The position numbers were made by a program, and so were the translations under genes. The notes beneath the pieces were generated by a model. It saw only the letters and a list, made by a program, of their open reading frames with translations, searched no databases and was not told the DNA's origin. This document shows, piece by piece, positions 26,951 to 35,438 of a stretch of DNA of 64,000 nucleotides (position 1 is the stretch's first letter; each line of letters opens with the position of its first letter). Origin of the DNA: Actinomycetes bacterium (GTDB lineage: Bacteria; Actinomycetota; Actinomycetes; Actinomycetales; Actinomycetaceae); NCBI GenBank assembly GCA_023389315.1, contig JAEWEQ010000028.1:62001-126000 (forward strand). The letters are read 5' to 3'.

Positions 26951-28297
26951 CTAAGCGATCCGGCCGGTGACAATAGCGCGTTCAGTGTTGGTAAGGGACC
27001 CGTGCACCCCCGGCAGGGCCAAGGTGGTGGCCCGCTGGGTGCGTGAGTCCCCCACCGTCCAATCCTGCGCCATGAACGCCACCGCTGCACCCACGTCGCC
27101 ATTTCCAGGGCCGGGGCCAAAGTAGGCAGGCAACTGCGCCGCCGGCACGATGAAGGCTCGCTCCCCCAAGTATTCACGCCAACGCTCTACTACCGCCTGC
27201 GATTGCCCGTCCTGGGGGTGGATATGCGGGGCCCGTCCCTCTCCGGCGAGGATGCGTACGCCCTCGCGAAGCTGCGGGATTTGCGCGATGTCCAACCGTC
27301 GGCTCGGCTCCGAATTAACCATCCCGTGGTCGGCAGTAACGATCACCGCTGTGCCTGCGCCTACCCGCGCAGCCAATTGCGATAGGGCCTGGTCGACTTC
27401 TTCTAAAGCCTCCAGCCAGGCTTGTGACCCAACGCCCTCACCGTGACCCGCATGGTCCAAGCCGTGCCAGTACAAATACACTAAATCGGCCCCTGCTCGA
27501 CTGGCTTCCACTGCGGCGTCCACTCGCGCTTGTAAACTGTCCGCGCTGAGATATTGCGCCCCGCGCAAAGCCGCCTGTGTAAGGCCCGACGCCACGAACC
27601 GGGTGGCATTTACCGCTACCGTTTCAATGCCGACCGCTGTGGCACGCTCAAACAGGGTGTCCACGCGTTGACGCTCGCGCCCTGGCAGTTGTGCACCCGC
27701 AAATGACAGCAGATCCACGGCGGAATCGCCCTGGGCGATCGACCACCCCACCATGCGGGTGGCACCCGGTAAAGCCGAAGTGGTGAAAGCGGTGATCGCT
27801 GCCGCGGTGGTTGATGGGACGATGGTTTTCGCCGCCACCAGGTCACTGCGGCGTTGGCGCAAGAATGGCAGGTATGCGGCGTAATCGGCAACCGCTTGGG
27901 CACCGAAACCGTCAATCATCACCACCACGGCGCGGCGAGTGTCTGTCAGTTGCAGGCGCTCAGCGGTGTATTCGCGACGCGCCGGCCAGGAAGCCGGGCC
28001 GCCAGCTCCCAGCCGCCGGGAAGCCGGGCCACTCGCCCGCGCTTGCTGGCCGTGGCTGTCCCCCGCCACCAAGTAGTGCGGACACCAGGTATCCACCTCT
28101 ACGCCCTTTTGCCCGCCCAGGTGGCCCAGTACGGTGGGTAATAAGTCAGCGAGGAACACGTCCTCGGGCTGGAACCGATCAATCCAACCCGGCAAGTTAG
28201 CAGCCGGTATTTGCCCACCGGGGACTGCCACCTGGGAAAGCGCTGGCACGTCCTCGTCCCCGGTGCTGAACTGGGGTGGCTGTGAGGGGCAATCCAT
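26951..28297 (-). CDS. Alkaline phosphatase superfamily (nucleotide pyrophosphatase/phosphodiesterase-like) protein
   Basis: A 448-residue metal-dependent hydrolase. Metal-binding motifs are visible: VVVMIDGFGAQ with the downstream nucleophile Thr region IVPSTTAAAITAFTTSALPG, YWHGLDHAGHGEG, and VTADHGMVN. The substrate is unknown; related proteins cleave phosphodiester or pyrophosphate bonds. No signal peptide, so it is probably cytoplasmic. The start is set by CGGAGGA 5 bases before the ATG; an ATG 93 bases upstream is possible but would overlap the parC promoter. Residues about 85-110 include a short GC-rich internal duplication (ASGPASRRLGAGGPAS). Confidence 0.85.
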   Translation of the reverse strand: MDCPSQPPQFSTGDEDVPALSQVAVPGGQIPAANLPGWIDRFQPEDVFLADLLPTVLGHLGGQKGVEVDTWCPHYLVAGDSHGQQARASGPASRRLGAGGPASWPARREYTAERLQLTDTRRAVVVMIDGFGAQAVADYAAYLPFLRQRRSDLVAAKTIVPSTTAAAITAFTTSALPGATRMVGWSIAQGDSAVDLLSFAGAQLPGRERQRVDTLFERATAVGIETVAVNATRFVASGLTQAALRGAQYLSADSLQARVDAAVEASRAGADLVYLYWHGLDHAGHGEGVGSQAWLEALEEVDQALSQLAARVGAGTAVIVTADHGMVNSEPSRRLDIAQIPQLREGVRILAGEGRAPHIHPQDGQSQAVVERWREYLGERAFIVPAAQLPAYFGPGPGNGDVGAAVAFMAQDWTVGDSRTQRATTLALPGVHGSLTNTERAIVTGRIA

Positions 28298-28354
28298 GGG
28301 GTCCTCCGGCGTGGAAACTCGGTGCTGTGCGGGCTTTTTGGAACAATGGTAGGC

Positions 28355-30781
28355 ATGTCCAAAACAAGTGCCCCGCCCGTAGCTGATCATATCGTCGAAA
28401 TCGACGTCTCCGACGAGATGCGCAGCTCCTTCCTAGAGTACGCGTATTCAGTGATCTACGCCCGCGCCCTGCCGGACGCGCGCGATGGCTGCAAACCGGT
28501 GCAGCGACGCATCTTGTACCAAATGTCACGCATGGGACTGCGCCCGGACCGCGGCCACGTGAAATCCCAAAGCGTGGTGGGTGAAGTGATGGGTAAGCTG
28601 CACCCCCACGGTGACGCGGCGATTTATGATGCGCTGGTGCGCTTGGCACAACCGTTCAACCTCCGGGTGCCGCTGGTGGACGGGCACGGCAACTTCGGCT
28701 CCCTCGACGATGGTCCCGCCGCTGCCCGCTACACGGAGGTCCGCTTGGCCCCCGCCGCTATGGATATGGTGGCGGATTTGGACGAGGACGTGGTGGACTT
28801 CATCCCCAACTACGACGGGCGCACCACTCAACCCGAGGTCCTACCCGCCGGCTACCCGCAGCTGCTGGTCAATGGGGCTTCCGGAATCGCGGTGGGCATG
28901 GCCACCAATATTGCTCCCCACAACCTGGGTGAAGTCGTGCAGGCCACCTGCCACCTGTTGGACCACCCGCAAGCCACCAACGAAGACTTGATGCGCTTCA
29001 TCCCCGGCCCGGATTTGCCCGAGGGCGGTGTGATCGTCGGCCTGGAGGGCGTGCGAGAAGCTTACGAAACCGGACGCGGTACCTTCCGCATGCGGGCGCG
29101 AGTGAATGTGGAGCGCGTCAGCGCCCGCAAACAAGGCATCGTGATCACCGAACTGCCCTACCTAGTGGGGCCCGAACGGGTGATTGAACGCATCAAGGAA
29201 GCCGTTAATTCGAAGCGCTTGCAGGGTATCTCCAACGTCACTAACCTCACCGACCGGCACCACGGGGTCCGCCTGGTGGTGGAAGTGAAGAACGGGTTCA
29301 ACCCCGAAGCGGTCATCGCGCAACTGTACCGTTTCACCCCACTGGAGGACACTTTCTCGGTAAACGCGGTGGCGCTGGTAGATGGTAGACCTCAGACCCT
29401 GAGTTTGCGCCGCATGCTGGAGGTGTATTTAGAACACCGCACCTCAGTGGTACGCCGCCGCTGCGAATTCCGCTTGGCGCGCGCCCAGGAGGCCTTGCAC
29501 TTGGTGGAGGGCCTGCTGATCGCAGTGCTAGATATTGACGACGTAATCGCGGTGATTCGCTCCTCCGAGGACGTTGACACCGCCCGCTCGCGCCTAATGT
29601 TGGCGTTCGACTTGTCGACCGAGCAGGCGGACCACATTTTGTCCTTGCGCCTGCGACGCCTCACCAAGTTCTCGCGCTTGGAGTTGGAACGCGAACGCGA
29701 TGAACTGACCCGCACCATTGAACAGCTCACCGAAATCCTGTCTTCGGCAGCCGCGCTGCGTTCGGCGGTGCGCGGGGAGCTGATGGAGGTCAGTGCCCGC
29801 CTGGCCACTCCCCGCCGCACCCTACTGCTGAATGTGGATCCGCAGCAAGTCAGCGCAAAGACGGTTTCGGCAGCGGTGCCGCTAGAGATCCCCGATGAGC
29901 CGGTCACGGTGATGCTCACCAGTTCGGGGGCGCTGCTGCGCCTAGATGGTGAGGAGCCGGTAATTCCCACCGACCAGCGCGGGGTATGGGATACTTTCTG
30001 CGCGCAGTTGCCCTCCACCGCCCGGGGACAGGTTGCGTTAGTGGACGAGGACGGGGTGGCGCACCGGGTGGATGTGGTGGCCTTGCCGTCAGTGCCGCGT
30101 GCCGCGCAGAACCCGTCTTTGGCGGCCGCCATCGACGTGGGGCATTTGCTGGGTTCGAAGATCAAACCGGTGGGGCTGATCCCCTTGGAGGGCGAGGATG
30201 TCAGTGGCTTGGTCACTGCCCAGGGCGTAGTCAAGCGCGTGCGCACGGACTTCCCCAAGACCGATAGTTTCGAGGTCATTTCCCTAGCTGACGGGGATCG
30301 GGTGGTATTTGCCGGCCCGTGTCCCGATGAAGCAGACATGGTGATGATCTCTCAGTCAGCCCAATTGCTGCGCACCGCTGCCAGTAAGGTACGCCCACAG
30401 GGGCGCACCGCCCAAGGCGTCGCCGGCATGGCACTGCCCGATGGGGGCCGTATCATTGCCGCAGCCTTCCCCACTCAACCGGGTGCACACGTGGTTACGG
30501 TGGCGTCACCCTCGGCGGATCAAGAGGATCTGTTCGGGGCCGATCAGTCATCGGTTAAGGTCACCGCTTTGGAGGCGTTCCCCATGAAGGGGCGGGCTGG
30601 CATGGGCGTGCGCTGTCACCGCTTCTTGAAGGGCGAAGCAGCGTTGACCATGGCGGCGGTTACCGCGGCGGAGCCGATTGCGTGTTCGGACACGGGTGCG
30701 GCGGTGAAACTACCTGCGGTGGATCAGCGCCGGGATGGGTCGGGACAGCCGGTGACACGGCGGATCGCCGCCCTGTCCTAG
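28355..30781 (+). CDS. parC: DNA topoisomerase IV subunit A (ParC)
   Basis: An 808-residue type IIA topoisomerase subunit that breaks and rejoins DNA, helping to decatenate chromosomes. The breakage domain shows ARALPDARDGCKPVQRRILY, the quinolone-determining region with HPHGDAAIYDALVRLAQPF, and the active tyrosine in ARYTEVRLA. The C-terminal part resembles the GyrA beta-pinwheel but lacks a clear full GyrA box, favouring ParC over GyrA. Its partner ParE is at 33217-35358 on the other strand, separated by two GNAT genes. The start is the ATG of MSKTSAPP, with AACAAT ending 7 bases before it and no Shine-Dalgarno site. Confidence 0.9.
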   Translation: MSKTSAPPVADHIVEIDVSDEMRSSFLEYAYSVIYARALPDARDGCKPVQRRILYQMSRMGLRPDRGHVKSQSVVGEVMGKLHPHGDAAIYDALVRLAQPFNLRVPLVDGHGNFGSLDDGPAAARYTEVRLAPAAMDMVADLDEDVVDFIPNYDGRTTQPEVLPAGYPQLLVNGASGIAVGMATNIAPHNLGEVVQATCHLLDHPQATNEDLMRFIPGPDLPEGGVIVGLEGVREAYETGRGTFRMRARVNVERVSARKQGIVITELPYLVGPERVIERIKEAVNSKRLQGISNVTNLTDRHHGVRLVVEVKNGFNPEAVIAQLYRFTPLEDTFSVNAVALVDGRPQTLSLRRMLEVYLEHRTSVVRRRCEFRLARAQEALHLVEGLLIAVLDIDDVIAVIRSSEDVDTARSRLMLAFDLSTEQADHILSLRLRRLTKFSRLELERERDELTRTIEQLTEILSSAAALRSAVRGELMEVSARLATPRRTLLLNVDPQQVSAKTVSAAVPLEIPDEPVTVMLTSSGALLRLDGEEPVIPTDQRGVWDTFCAQLPSTARGQVALVDEDGVAHRVDVVALPSVPRAAQNPSLAAAIDVGHLLGSKIKPVGLIPLEGEDVSGLVTAQGVVKRVRTDFPKTDSFEVISLADGDRVVFAGPCPDEADMVMISQSAQLLRTAASKVRPQGRTAQGVAGMALPDGGRIIAAAFPTQPGAHVVTVASPSADQEDLFGADQSSVKVTALEAFPMKGRAGMGVRCHRFLKGEAALTMAAVTAAEPIACSDTGAAVKLPAVDQRRDGSGQPVTRRIAALS

Positions 30782-30936
30782 CGGCGAAGGCGCGGCTGGC
30801 CGCGGCAGTTTAGGCGGTGGCCGCGGCAGGCTGCGTTATCGCAATGAGTAGATACGCAACACTGCTGCTAGGGCGCGTGTGCCAGAGGAACCAACGCCAG
30901 TGCGGCTGGCGAGCGGCGAAAGCCCGGGCGTTCCCC
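30782..30936. other. Intergenic region between convergent parC and the first GNAT gene
   Basis: Contains two copies of TGGCCGCGGCAG at 30797-30808 and 30818-30829, 21 bases apart, each including the CCGCGG palindrome. No strong hairpin with a T-tract. No gene is supported. Confidence 0.4.
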
Positions 30937-31932
30937 CTACACCTGCAGGGCGTAGACACGGGTGGTGCCCACGGTGTCGAAGCCGAGGGCTTCGTAAACG
31001 CTTAACGCTTGGGAGTTGTTGGCGGAGGAAACACCCGCGCTGGTGGCTTCCATACCGTCTTGGAACTGGGCGCGCATACTACGGGCGATCAGTGCCCGAG
31101 CGGCGCGACCGCCCTCGCGATATCCGGGTAGCACCGCCAACATGTCGATGGTGCCTTCGCGCCACCCCAGCACCGACCAGTCCTGGTAATATTTCGAAGC
31201 CATCACGAACCCCACCGGCCGCAGCCGGTCACCGGAACGATCCACGGCGACGAAGGACCAGTCAGGATTAAAGTCATCGCGCCCCGCCAACCAAGTTTCC
31301 AAGGAGATCGGCACCTGTGCTTGGTGTTCGCGGCGAATCTGGTTCGCCACCGCCAGGATGCTCTCTTCCTCCAGGTCCTCCCACGACTCCAAGGTGAGGA
31401 AGCGCGGCAACCCGTTTTCCGGTTCGGTGTCGGTGAGGAAAACGCGCAGGTCGTAAAAGGTTCGCTCCCAGTGGTAGCCCAGTGCCCGCAGGTGGCCTTC
31501 TAAATCCGCATGCCCCTGCTCCACATGGAAGCTGATTTGTCGCGACGACAGTTTCGCTCCCGCCAGTAGGTGGCGAGCTTGCGCGGTCTGCCACGAAACC
31601 AGGATCGCGCCGAGGCCGCGTCCGCGCATGATGGGGTCAACGCCCCCTTGGCACACAGCAGTGTTTTCTTGCGAGGACACAATCCGCACCAATCCGTAGC
31701 AGCGCAGTTGGTCGTGCACGAACCCACCAATCAAAGTGCAAGCGCTGGATTGCCGGATGATTTCTTCGATCTCGGCTTCGGCCGTGCGGTAAGGCAAGGA
31801 ATCGTGTTTCTCGATGCGATGCAGGAGGTTGGCGAAAGCGGAGGCGTCTTGCGCAGTCAGGAGGCGCCACTCAAAGCCCCCAACTTGGGAGGGCGGGGCG
31901 GGCAACCTCGCAGCTGCGGAAGACTGGTTCAC
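30937..31932 (-). CDS. Tandem-domain GNAT acetyltransferase (first of two)
   Basis: A 331-residue protein with two GNAT modules, seen from the acetyl-CoA-binding motifs VDPIMRGRGLGAILVSWQ in the N-terminal half and VLPGYREGGRAARALIAR in the C-terminal half. The C-terminal end EALGFDTVGTTRVYAL is a typical last strand. The two-domain layout recalls mycothiol synthase MshD, but the similarity is too general to assign that reaction. I place the start at the GTG of VNQSSAA with GAAAGAG upstream; an ATG 78 bases upstream is possible. It lies next to a second gene of the same design. Confidence 0.75.
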   Translation of the reverse strand: MNQSSAAARLPAPPSQVGGFEWRLLTAQDASAFANLLHRIEKHDSLPYRTAEAEIEEIIRQSSACTLIGGFVHDQLRCYGLVRIVSSQENTAVCQGGVDPIMRGRGLGAILVSWQTAQARHLLAGAKLSSRQISFHVEQGHADLEGHLRALGYHWERTFYDLRVFLTDTEPENGLPRFLTLESWEDLEEESILAVANQIRREHQAQVPISLETWLAGRDDFNPDWSFVAVDRSGDRLRPVGFVMASKYYQDWSVLGWREGTIDMLAVLPGYREGGRAARALIARSMRAQFQDGMEATSAGVSSANNSQALSVYEALGFDTVGTTRVYALQV

Positions 31933-32113
31933 GTCACTCTTTCGGTTTCTTTCAAGATACTTTCCTGCCGGTAGCTTACCGGAAACCCCCAGCTGTGGCA
32001 TCAGTGGCACAAAGCTTTACCTAGCCTGCAACTACGCTTTAACTGCTACTGACGCCCCCGACTGCAATACTGCCCCGAATCCAGCCAGGTGCGATCTACC
32101 GCCCTGGAGCGTC

Positions 32114-33160
32114 TCAGTTAACGTCGAGGGCGTAATACACTTGCTCGCCAATGGCGGCGAACCCCATTCGCCGATAAAACTCGTGCGCCCGCTGCGCGTT
32201 ATTATCATCCACCGCCAGGGTGAAGGATTTGGCGCCGCATTTTTGCGCGGCCCCCATGGCACTGGCCAGTAGGGCGCGCGCGATCCCCCGCCCGCGTGCC
32301 TTCGGATCCACGCCCAGTAGCTCCCCACTGGCCTCCGCCTGGCCGGTGGCGATCCACTGCGCCGGTCGGCGGCTGGTGAGGATATAGCCCACGACCGCAT
32401 CGTCCTCGTCCAAAGCAATAAACGACCAACGCTCATCGCAGGTTTGCAGCGCCCGCGACCACCACTGATAGGTATCGGCTTGCTGCCCCCAGTTTCGGTC
32501 GAAGACCCGGTAATTGAGTGCTTCTACCTCCGCTAGTCGGCGCGGGTCCCAAGCTTGCACCCGGATACCGTTGTCGGCCGCCTCTTTCAGGGGATCCACC
32601 GACAGTGGCGCGGGGGTGGGGAGCTGGCAGTTCAATACCTCGAAAGTGCGCTGCGGGCTGAACCCCGCGGCCATGTAGAGCCGGCGGCGTTCGTTGACGT
32701 GAGCATCGACCAGGTTATACACCCGGGAACTGCCGTGTCGTTTCCCGCCTGCCACTTTGGCCAGCAATTGGCGGGCGCGCCGATCCTGCCATTTCAAAAC
32801 TGCGCGGCCGATGCCACGTCCGCGAGAAGCCGGATCAACGAAAGCGTTCACCCGCGCACACGCGGTCCGATCGGCCCCAATGGTGATGTCAACCCACGCT
32901 ACGGCACGCACCGTGCCGGCATGGTCGCGGCCCACAATGGCGTCACCGCAGCGCGCCCCGGTGCAAAACTCCACTAAATCGACCAGTTCGTGGGCCTCGC
33001 AGCGCACCAGCGCCCGGTCCGCGTCCTCACAGTCCTTCACCAGTTGCGCCACTCCCGCCAAGTCGCGTGCCTGCAGCTGGTTCCACTGGACACCCAGGTG
33101 CGAGGGCGGGTAAGAGGCGGTGTGGGGCGAGTTTTGGCACGCCGTTTCGGGTGAAGTCAT
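32114..33160 (-). CDS. Tandem-domain GNAT acetyltransferase (second of two)
   Basis: A 348-residue protein with the same double-GNAT architecture as its downstream neighbour. The N-terminal acetyl-CoA loop is VDPASRGRGIGRAVLKWQD and the C-terminal one is VDPKARGRGIARALL, ending FYRRMGFAAIGEQVYYALDV. The substrate is unknown. GAGGG sits 4 bases before the ATG. The pair are probably ancient paralogues, inserted between parC and parE. They are co-oriented with parE and may share its transcript. Confidence 0.8.
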   Translation of the reverse strand: MTSPETACQNSPHTASYPPSHLGVQWNQLQARDLAGVAQLVKDCEDADRALVRCEAHELVDLVEFCTGARCGDAIVGRDHAGTVRAVAWVDITIGADRTACARVNAFVDPASRGRGIGRAVLKWQDRRARQLLAKVAGGKRHGSSRVYNLVDAHVNERRRLYMAAGFSPQRTFEVLNCQLPTPAPLSVDPLKEAADNGIRVQAWDPRRLAEVEALNYRVFDRNWGQQADTYQWWSRALQTCDERWSFIALDEDDAVVGYILTSRRPAQWIATGQAEASGELLGVDPKARGRGIARALLASAMGAAQKCGAKSFTLAVDDNNAQRAHEFYRRMGFAAIGEQVYYALDVN

Positions 33161-33216
33161 GGGTCCCTCTTAAAGTAGAAAGCCAACGGGGCTGAGCGTC
33201 GTCTAATTTACAGCCG

Positions 33217-35358
33217 TTAAGCGTCAATTTGTTCGCGACTGAGCTGGTCAGAACCAGCCACAATGAAGTCCCTGCGCGGTGCCACTTCTGAGCCCATTAG
33301 CAGTTCGAATACCCGCTCCGCCTCCAGCACCGCGGTTTCATCTTCAATGGTGATGCGCCGCAGGGTGCGGTGTGCTGGGTCCATAGTGGTTTCAGCCAAC
33401 TGGTCAGCGTCCATTTCACCTAGGCCCTTATAACGCTGAATCGGTTCTTTATATTTGCGCCCGGATTTGCGAAGCTGGCGCAGTTTTTCATGCAGTTCTT
33501 CTTCCGAGTAGGTGTATATTAACTCCGCTGCCCGCCGCCCCTGCTTGGGCAGTTCGATGCGGTGCAGTGGCGGGACTGCGGCGTATAGGCGACCGGCTTC
33601 CACTAGCGGCCGCATGTAGCGGAAGAAAAGGGTTAGCAGTAGGGTGCGGATGTGGGCGCCGTCCACGTCCGCATCGGTCATCAGTACCACTTTGCCGTAA
33701 CGTGCTTGGCTGAGGTCGAAAGTACGGCCCGACCCGGCTCCGATGATCTGGATAATGGCGGAACATTCTCCGTTGGAGAGCATATCCGCGGTGGATTTCT
33801 TCTGCACGTTCAAGATCTTGCCGCGGATCGGGAAAAGTGCTTGGAACTCGGAAGAGCGGGCGAACTTTGCCGTGCCGAGGGCGGAGTCGCCCTCGACAAT
33901 AAACAGCTCGGAAGTAGCCACGTCGTTGGAGCGACAATCAGCTAACTTAGCTGGCAGCGAAGAGGTTTCCAAAGCGTTTTTGCGTCGCGAAATTTCCTTA
34001 TGCATGCGGGCGGAGACACGCGCTTTCATCTCCCCCACGATCTTTTCCATCCACGCGTCGGTGGTCTGTTTGTGTTCGCGTTTGGTGGACTTAAAACGGG
34101 TCTTCAGGAAATCGGTGACCACTTTGGACACCACTTGGCGGATCTGCGGGGTGCCTAGGACTTCCTTGGTTTGGCCTTCAAACTGCGGTTCTGGGAACCG
34201 CACGGTAACCACCGCGGTCATACCGGCGAGGATGTCTTCTTTTTCGATCCGCCCGTCCTTGGCGGTGATCTTGTATTTGCGTGAGTTCTTCTCCGCCAGC
34301 GAGCGGATGCTCTTGACCAGGGCTTGCTCGAAGCCTTGCACGTGGGTGCCACCCTTGGGGGTGGCGATGATATTAACGAAGGCTCGGCTGACGGTGTCGT
34401 AGCCAACTCCCCAGCGCATGGCGATATCAACTTCGCAGGTGCGTTCGATCTCAACGGGCTGCAGGTGACCGGTTTCGTCCAGGCGCTGCACCACTTCGTC
34501 ATAGGTGCCACTGCCTTGGATACGCATGGTGTCGGTGACTGCTCCATCGGGTGCAAGGAAGTCGACGAAGTCTTCCACTCCCCCGTCGAAACGCAGTGAT
34601 TCTTCTACCGCTTCGGCGCCGCGTTCATCGCGCACCAAGATGGTCAGTCCCGGCACCAGGAAGGCAGTTTGGCGGGCGCGCTCCACCAGTGCTTCCCAAG
34701 AGAACCCTTCAGAGGAGGGGAAGATTTGGAAGTCTGCCCAAAACCGCACGCGGGTGCCGCTGACGCCGCGCTTGACCTTGCCCACCACGTCCAACTCGGA
34801 GGCGTCAGTGAAGGGGGTGAATGGTGAGTTTGGGGTGCGTTGGGCGGCATCGTCGAAGCGGCCGGGCTCGCCGCGACGGAAGCACATCTGGTAGGTCTTC
34901 CCACCGCGGTCAACTTGGACGTCCAAGCGGGCGGAGAGGGCGTTGACTACCGAGGCGCCGACGCCGTGGAGGCCGCCGGCGGAGCCGTAGGACCCGCCCC
35001 CGAATTTGCCACCGGCGTGCAGCTTGGTGAAGACCACCTCCACGCCGGATAATCCCACCGAGTCAACCGTATCGACCGGGATGCCACGTCCGTCGTCAAA
35101 GATGGAAACCGAGTGGTCGGGATGGAGGGTGACTTGAATGTTTTGGCAGTGCCCTTCGAGCGCTTCGTCTACCGCGTTGTCGATGATTTCCCACAGGCAG
35201 TGCATGAGGCCGCGAGAGTCAGTGGACCCGATGTACATACCGGGTCGCTTGCGAACGGCTTCGAGCCCTTCCAGCACGGATAGGTGGCGGGCGCTGTATT
35301 CCTCCACGTTGGTGGCCTTCTTGGAGTCCTTTTTCGTCACCCCACCATGGTAGGCCAT
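33217..35358 (-). CDS. parE: DNA topoisomerase IV subunit B (ParE)
   Basis: A 713-residue GHKL ATPase subunit working with ParC. Motifs: RKRPGMYIGSTD, EIIDNAVDEALEG (ATP/Mg), DDGRGIPVD, GLHGVGASVVNALS, and in the Toprim domain FIVEGDSALGTAK and TDADVDGAHIRTLL. Length and the absence of a GyrB insert fit ParE of Actinobacteria. The start used gives MAYHGGVTKK, with AAGGA about 10 bases upstream; the GTG seven codons later is an alternative. It lies between sigA and parC as in Streptomyces. Confidence 0.93.
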   Translation of the reverse strand: MAYHGGVTKKDSKKATNVEEYSARHLSVLEGLEAVRKRPGMYIGSTDSRGLMHCLWEIIDNAVDEALEGHCQNIQVTLHPDHSVSIFDDGRGIPVDTVDSVGLSGVEVVFTKLHAGGKFGGGSYGSAGGLHGVGASVVNALSARLDVQVDRGGKTYQMCFRRGEPGRFDDAAQRTPNSPFTPFTDASELDVVGKVKRGVSGTRVRFWADFQIFPSSEGFSWEALVERARQTAFLVPGLTILVRDERGAEAVEESLRFDGGVEDFVDFLAPDGAVTDTMRIQGSGTYDEVVQRLDETGHLQPVEIERTCEVDIAMRWGVGYDTVSRAFVNIIATPKGGTHVQGFEQALVKSIRSLAEKNSRKYKITAKDGRIEKEDILAGMTAVVTVRFPEPQFEGQTKEVLGTPQIRQVVSKVVTDFLKTRFKSTKREHKQTTDAWMEKIVGEMKARVSARMHKEISRRKNALETSSLPAKLADCRSNDVATSELFIVEGDSALGTAKFARSSEFQALFPIRGKILNVQKKSTADMLSNGECSAIIQIIGAGSGRTFDLSQARYGKVVLMTDADVDGAHIRTLLLTLFFRYMRPLVEAGRLYAAVPPLHRIELPKQGRRAAELIYTYSEEELHEKLRQLRKSGRKYKEPIQRYKGLGEMDADQLAETTMDPAHRTLRRITIEDETAVLEAERVFELLMGSEVAPRRDFIVAGSDQLSREQIDA

Positions 35359-35387
35359 CGCTGGGTTTTCCTTGCTCTGCCACGCCC

Positions 35388-35423
35388 AACGGGCCCACCG
35401 ACCGGTTGGTCAGCGGGCCCGTT
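35388..35423. terminator. Hairpin after sigA
   Basis: AACGGGCCC and GGGCCCGTT form a 9-bp perfect stem around an 18-base loop that itself contains an ACCGACC/GGTTGGT dyad. It begins 16 bases past the sigA stop. No T-tract follows, as for other hairpins in this window. Confidence 0.6.
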
Positions 35424-35438
35424 TAGAGGTCTAAGGTA

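Noticed and set aside
28301..28390. Upstream extension of the alkaline-phosphatase-like gene
   Set aside because: The perfect GGAGGA site sits before the ATG at 28297 and the upstream region overlaps the parC start on the other strand.
28355..30781. Reading this gene as gyrA
   Set aside because: It pairs with parE near sigA and lacks a clear full GyrA box in its C-terminal domain; gyrA normally sits near the replication origin.
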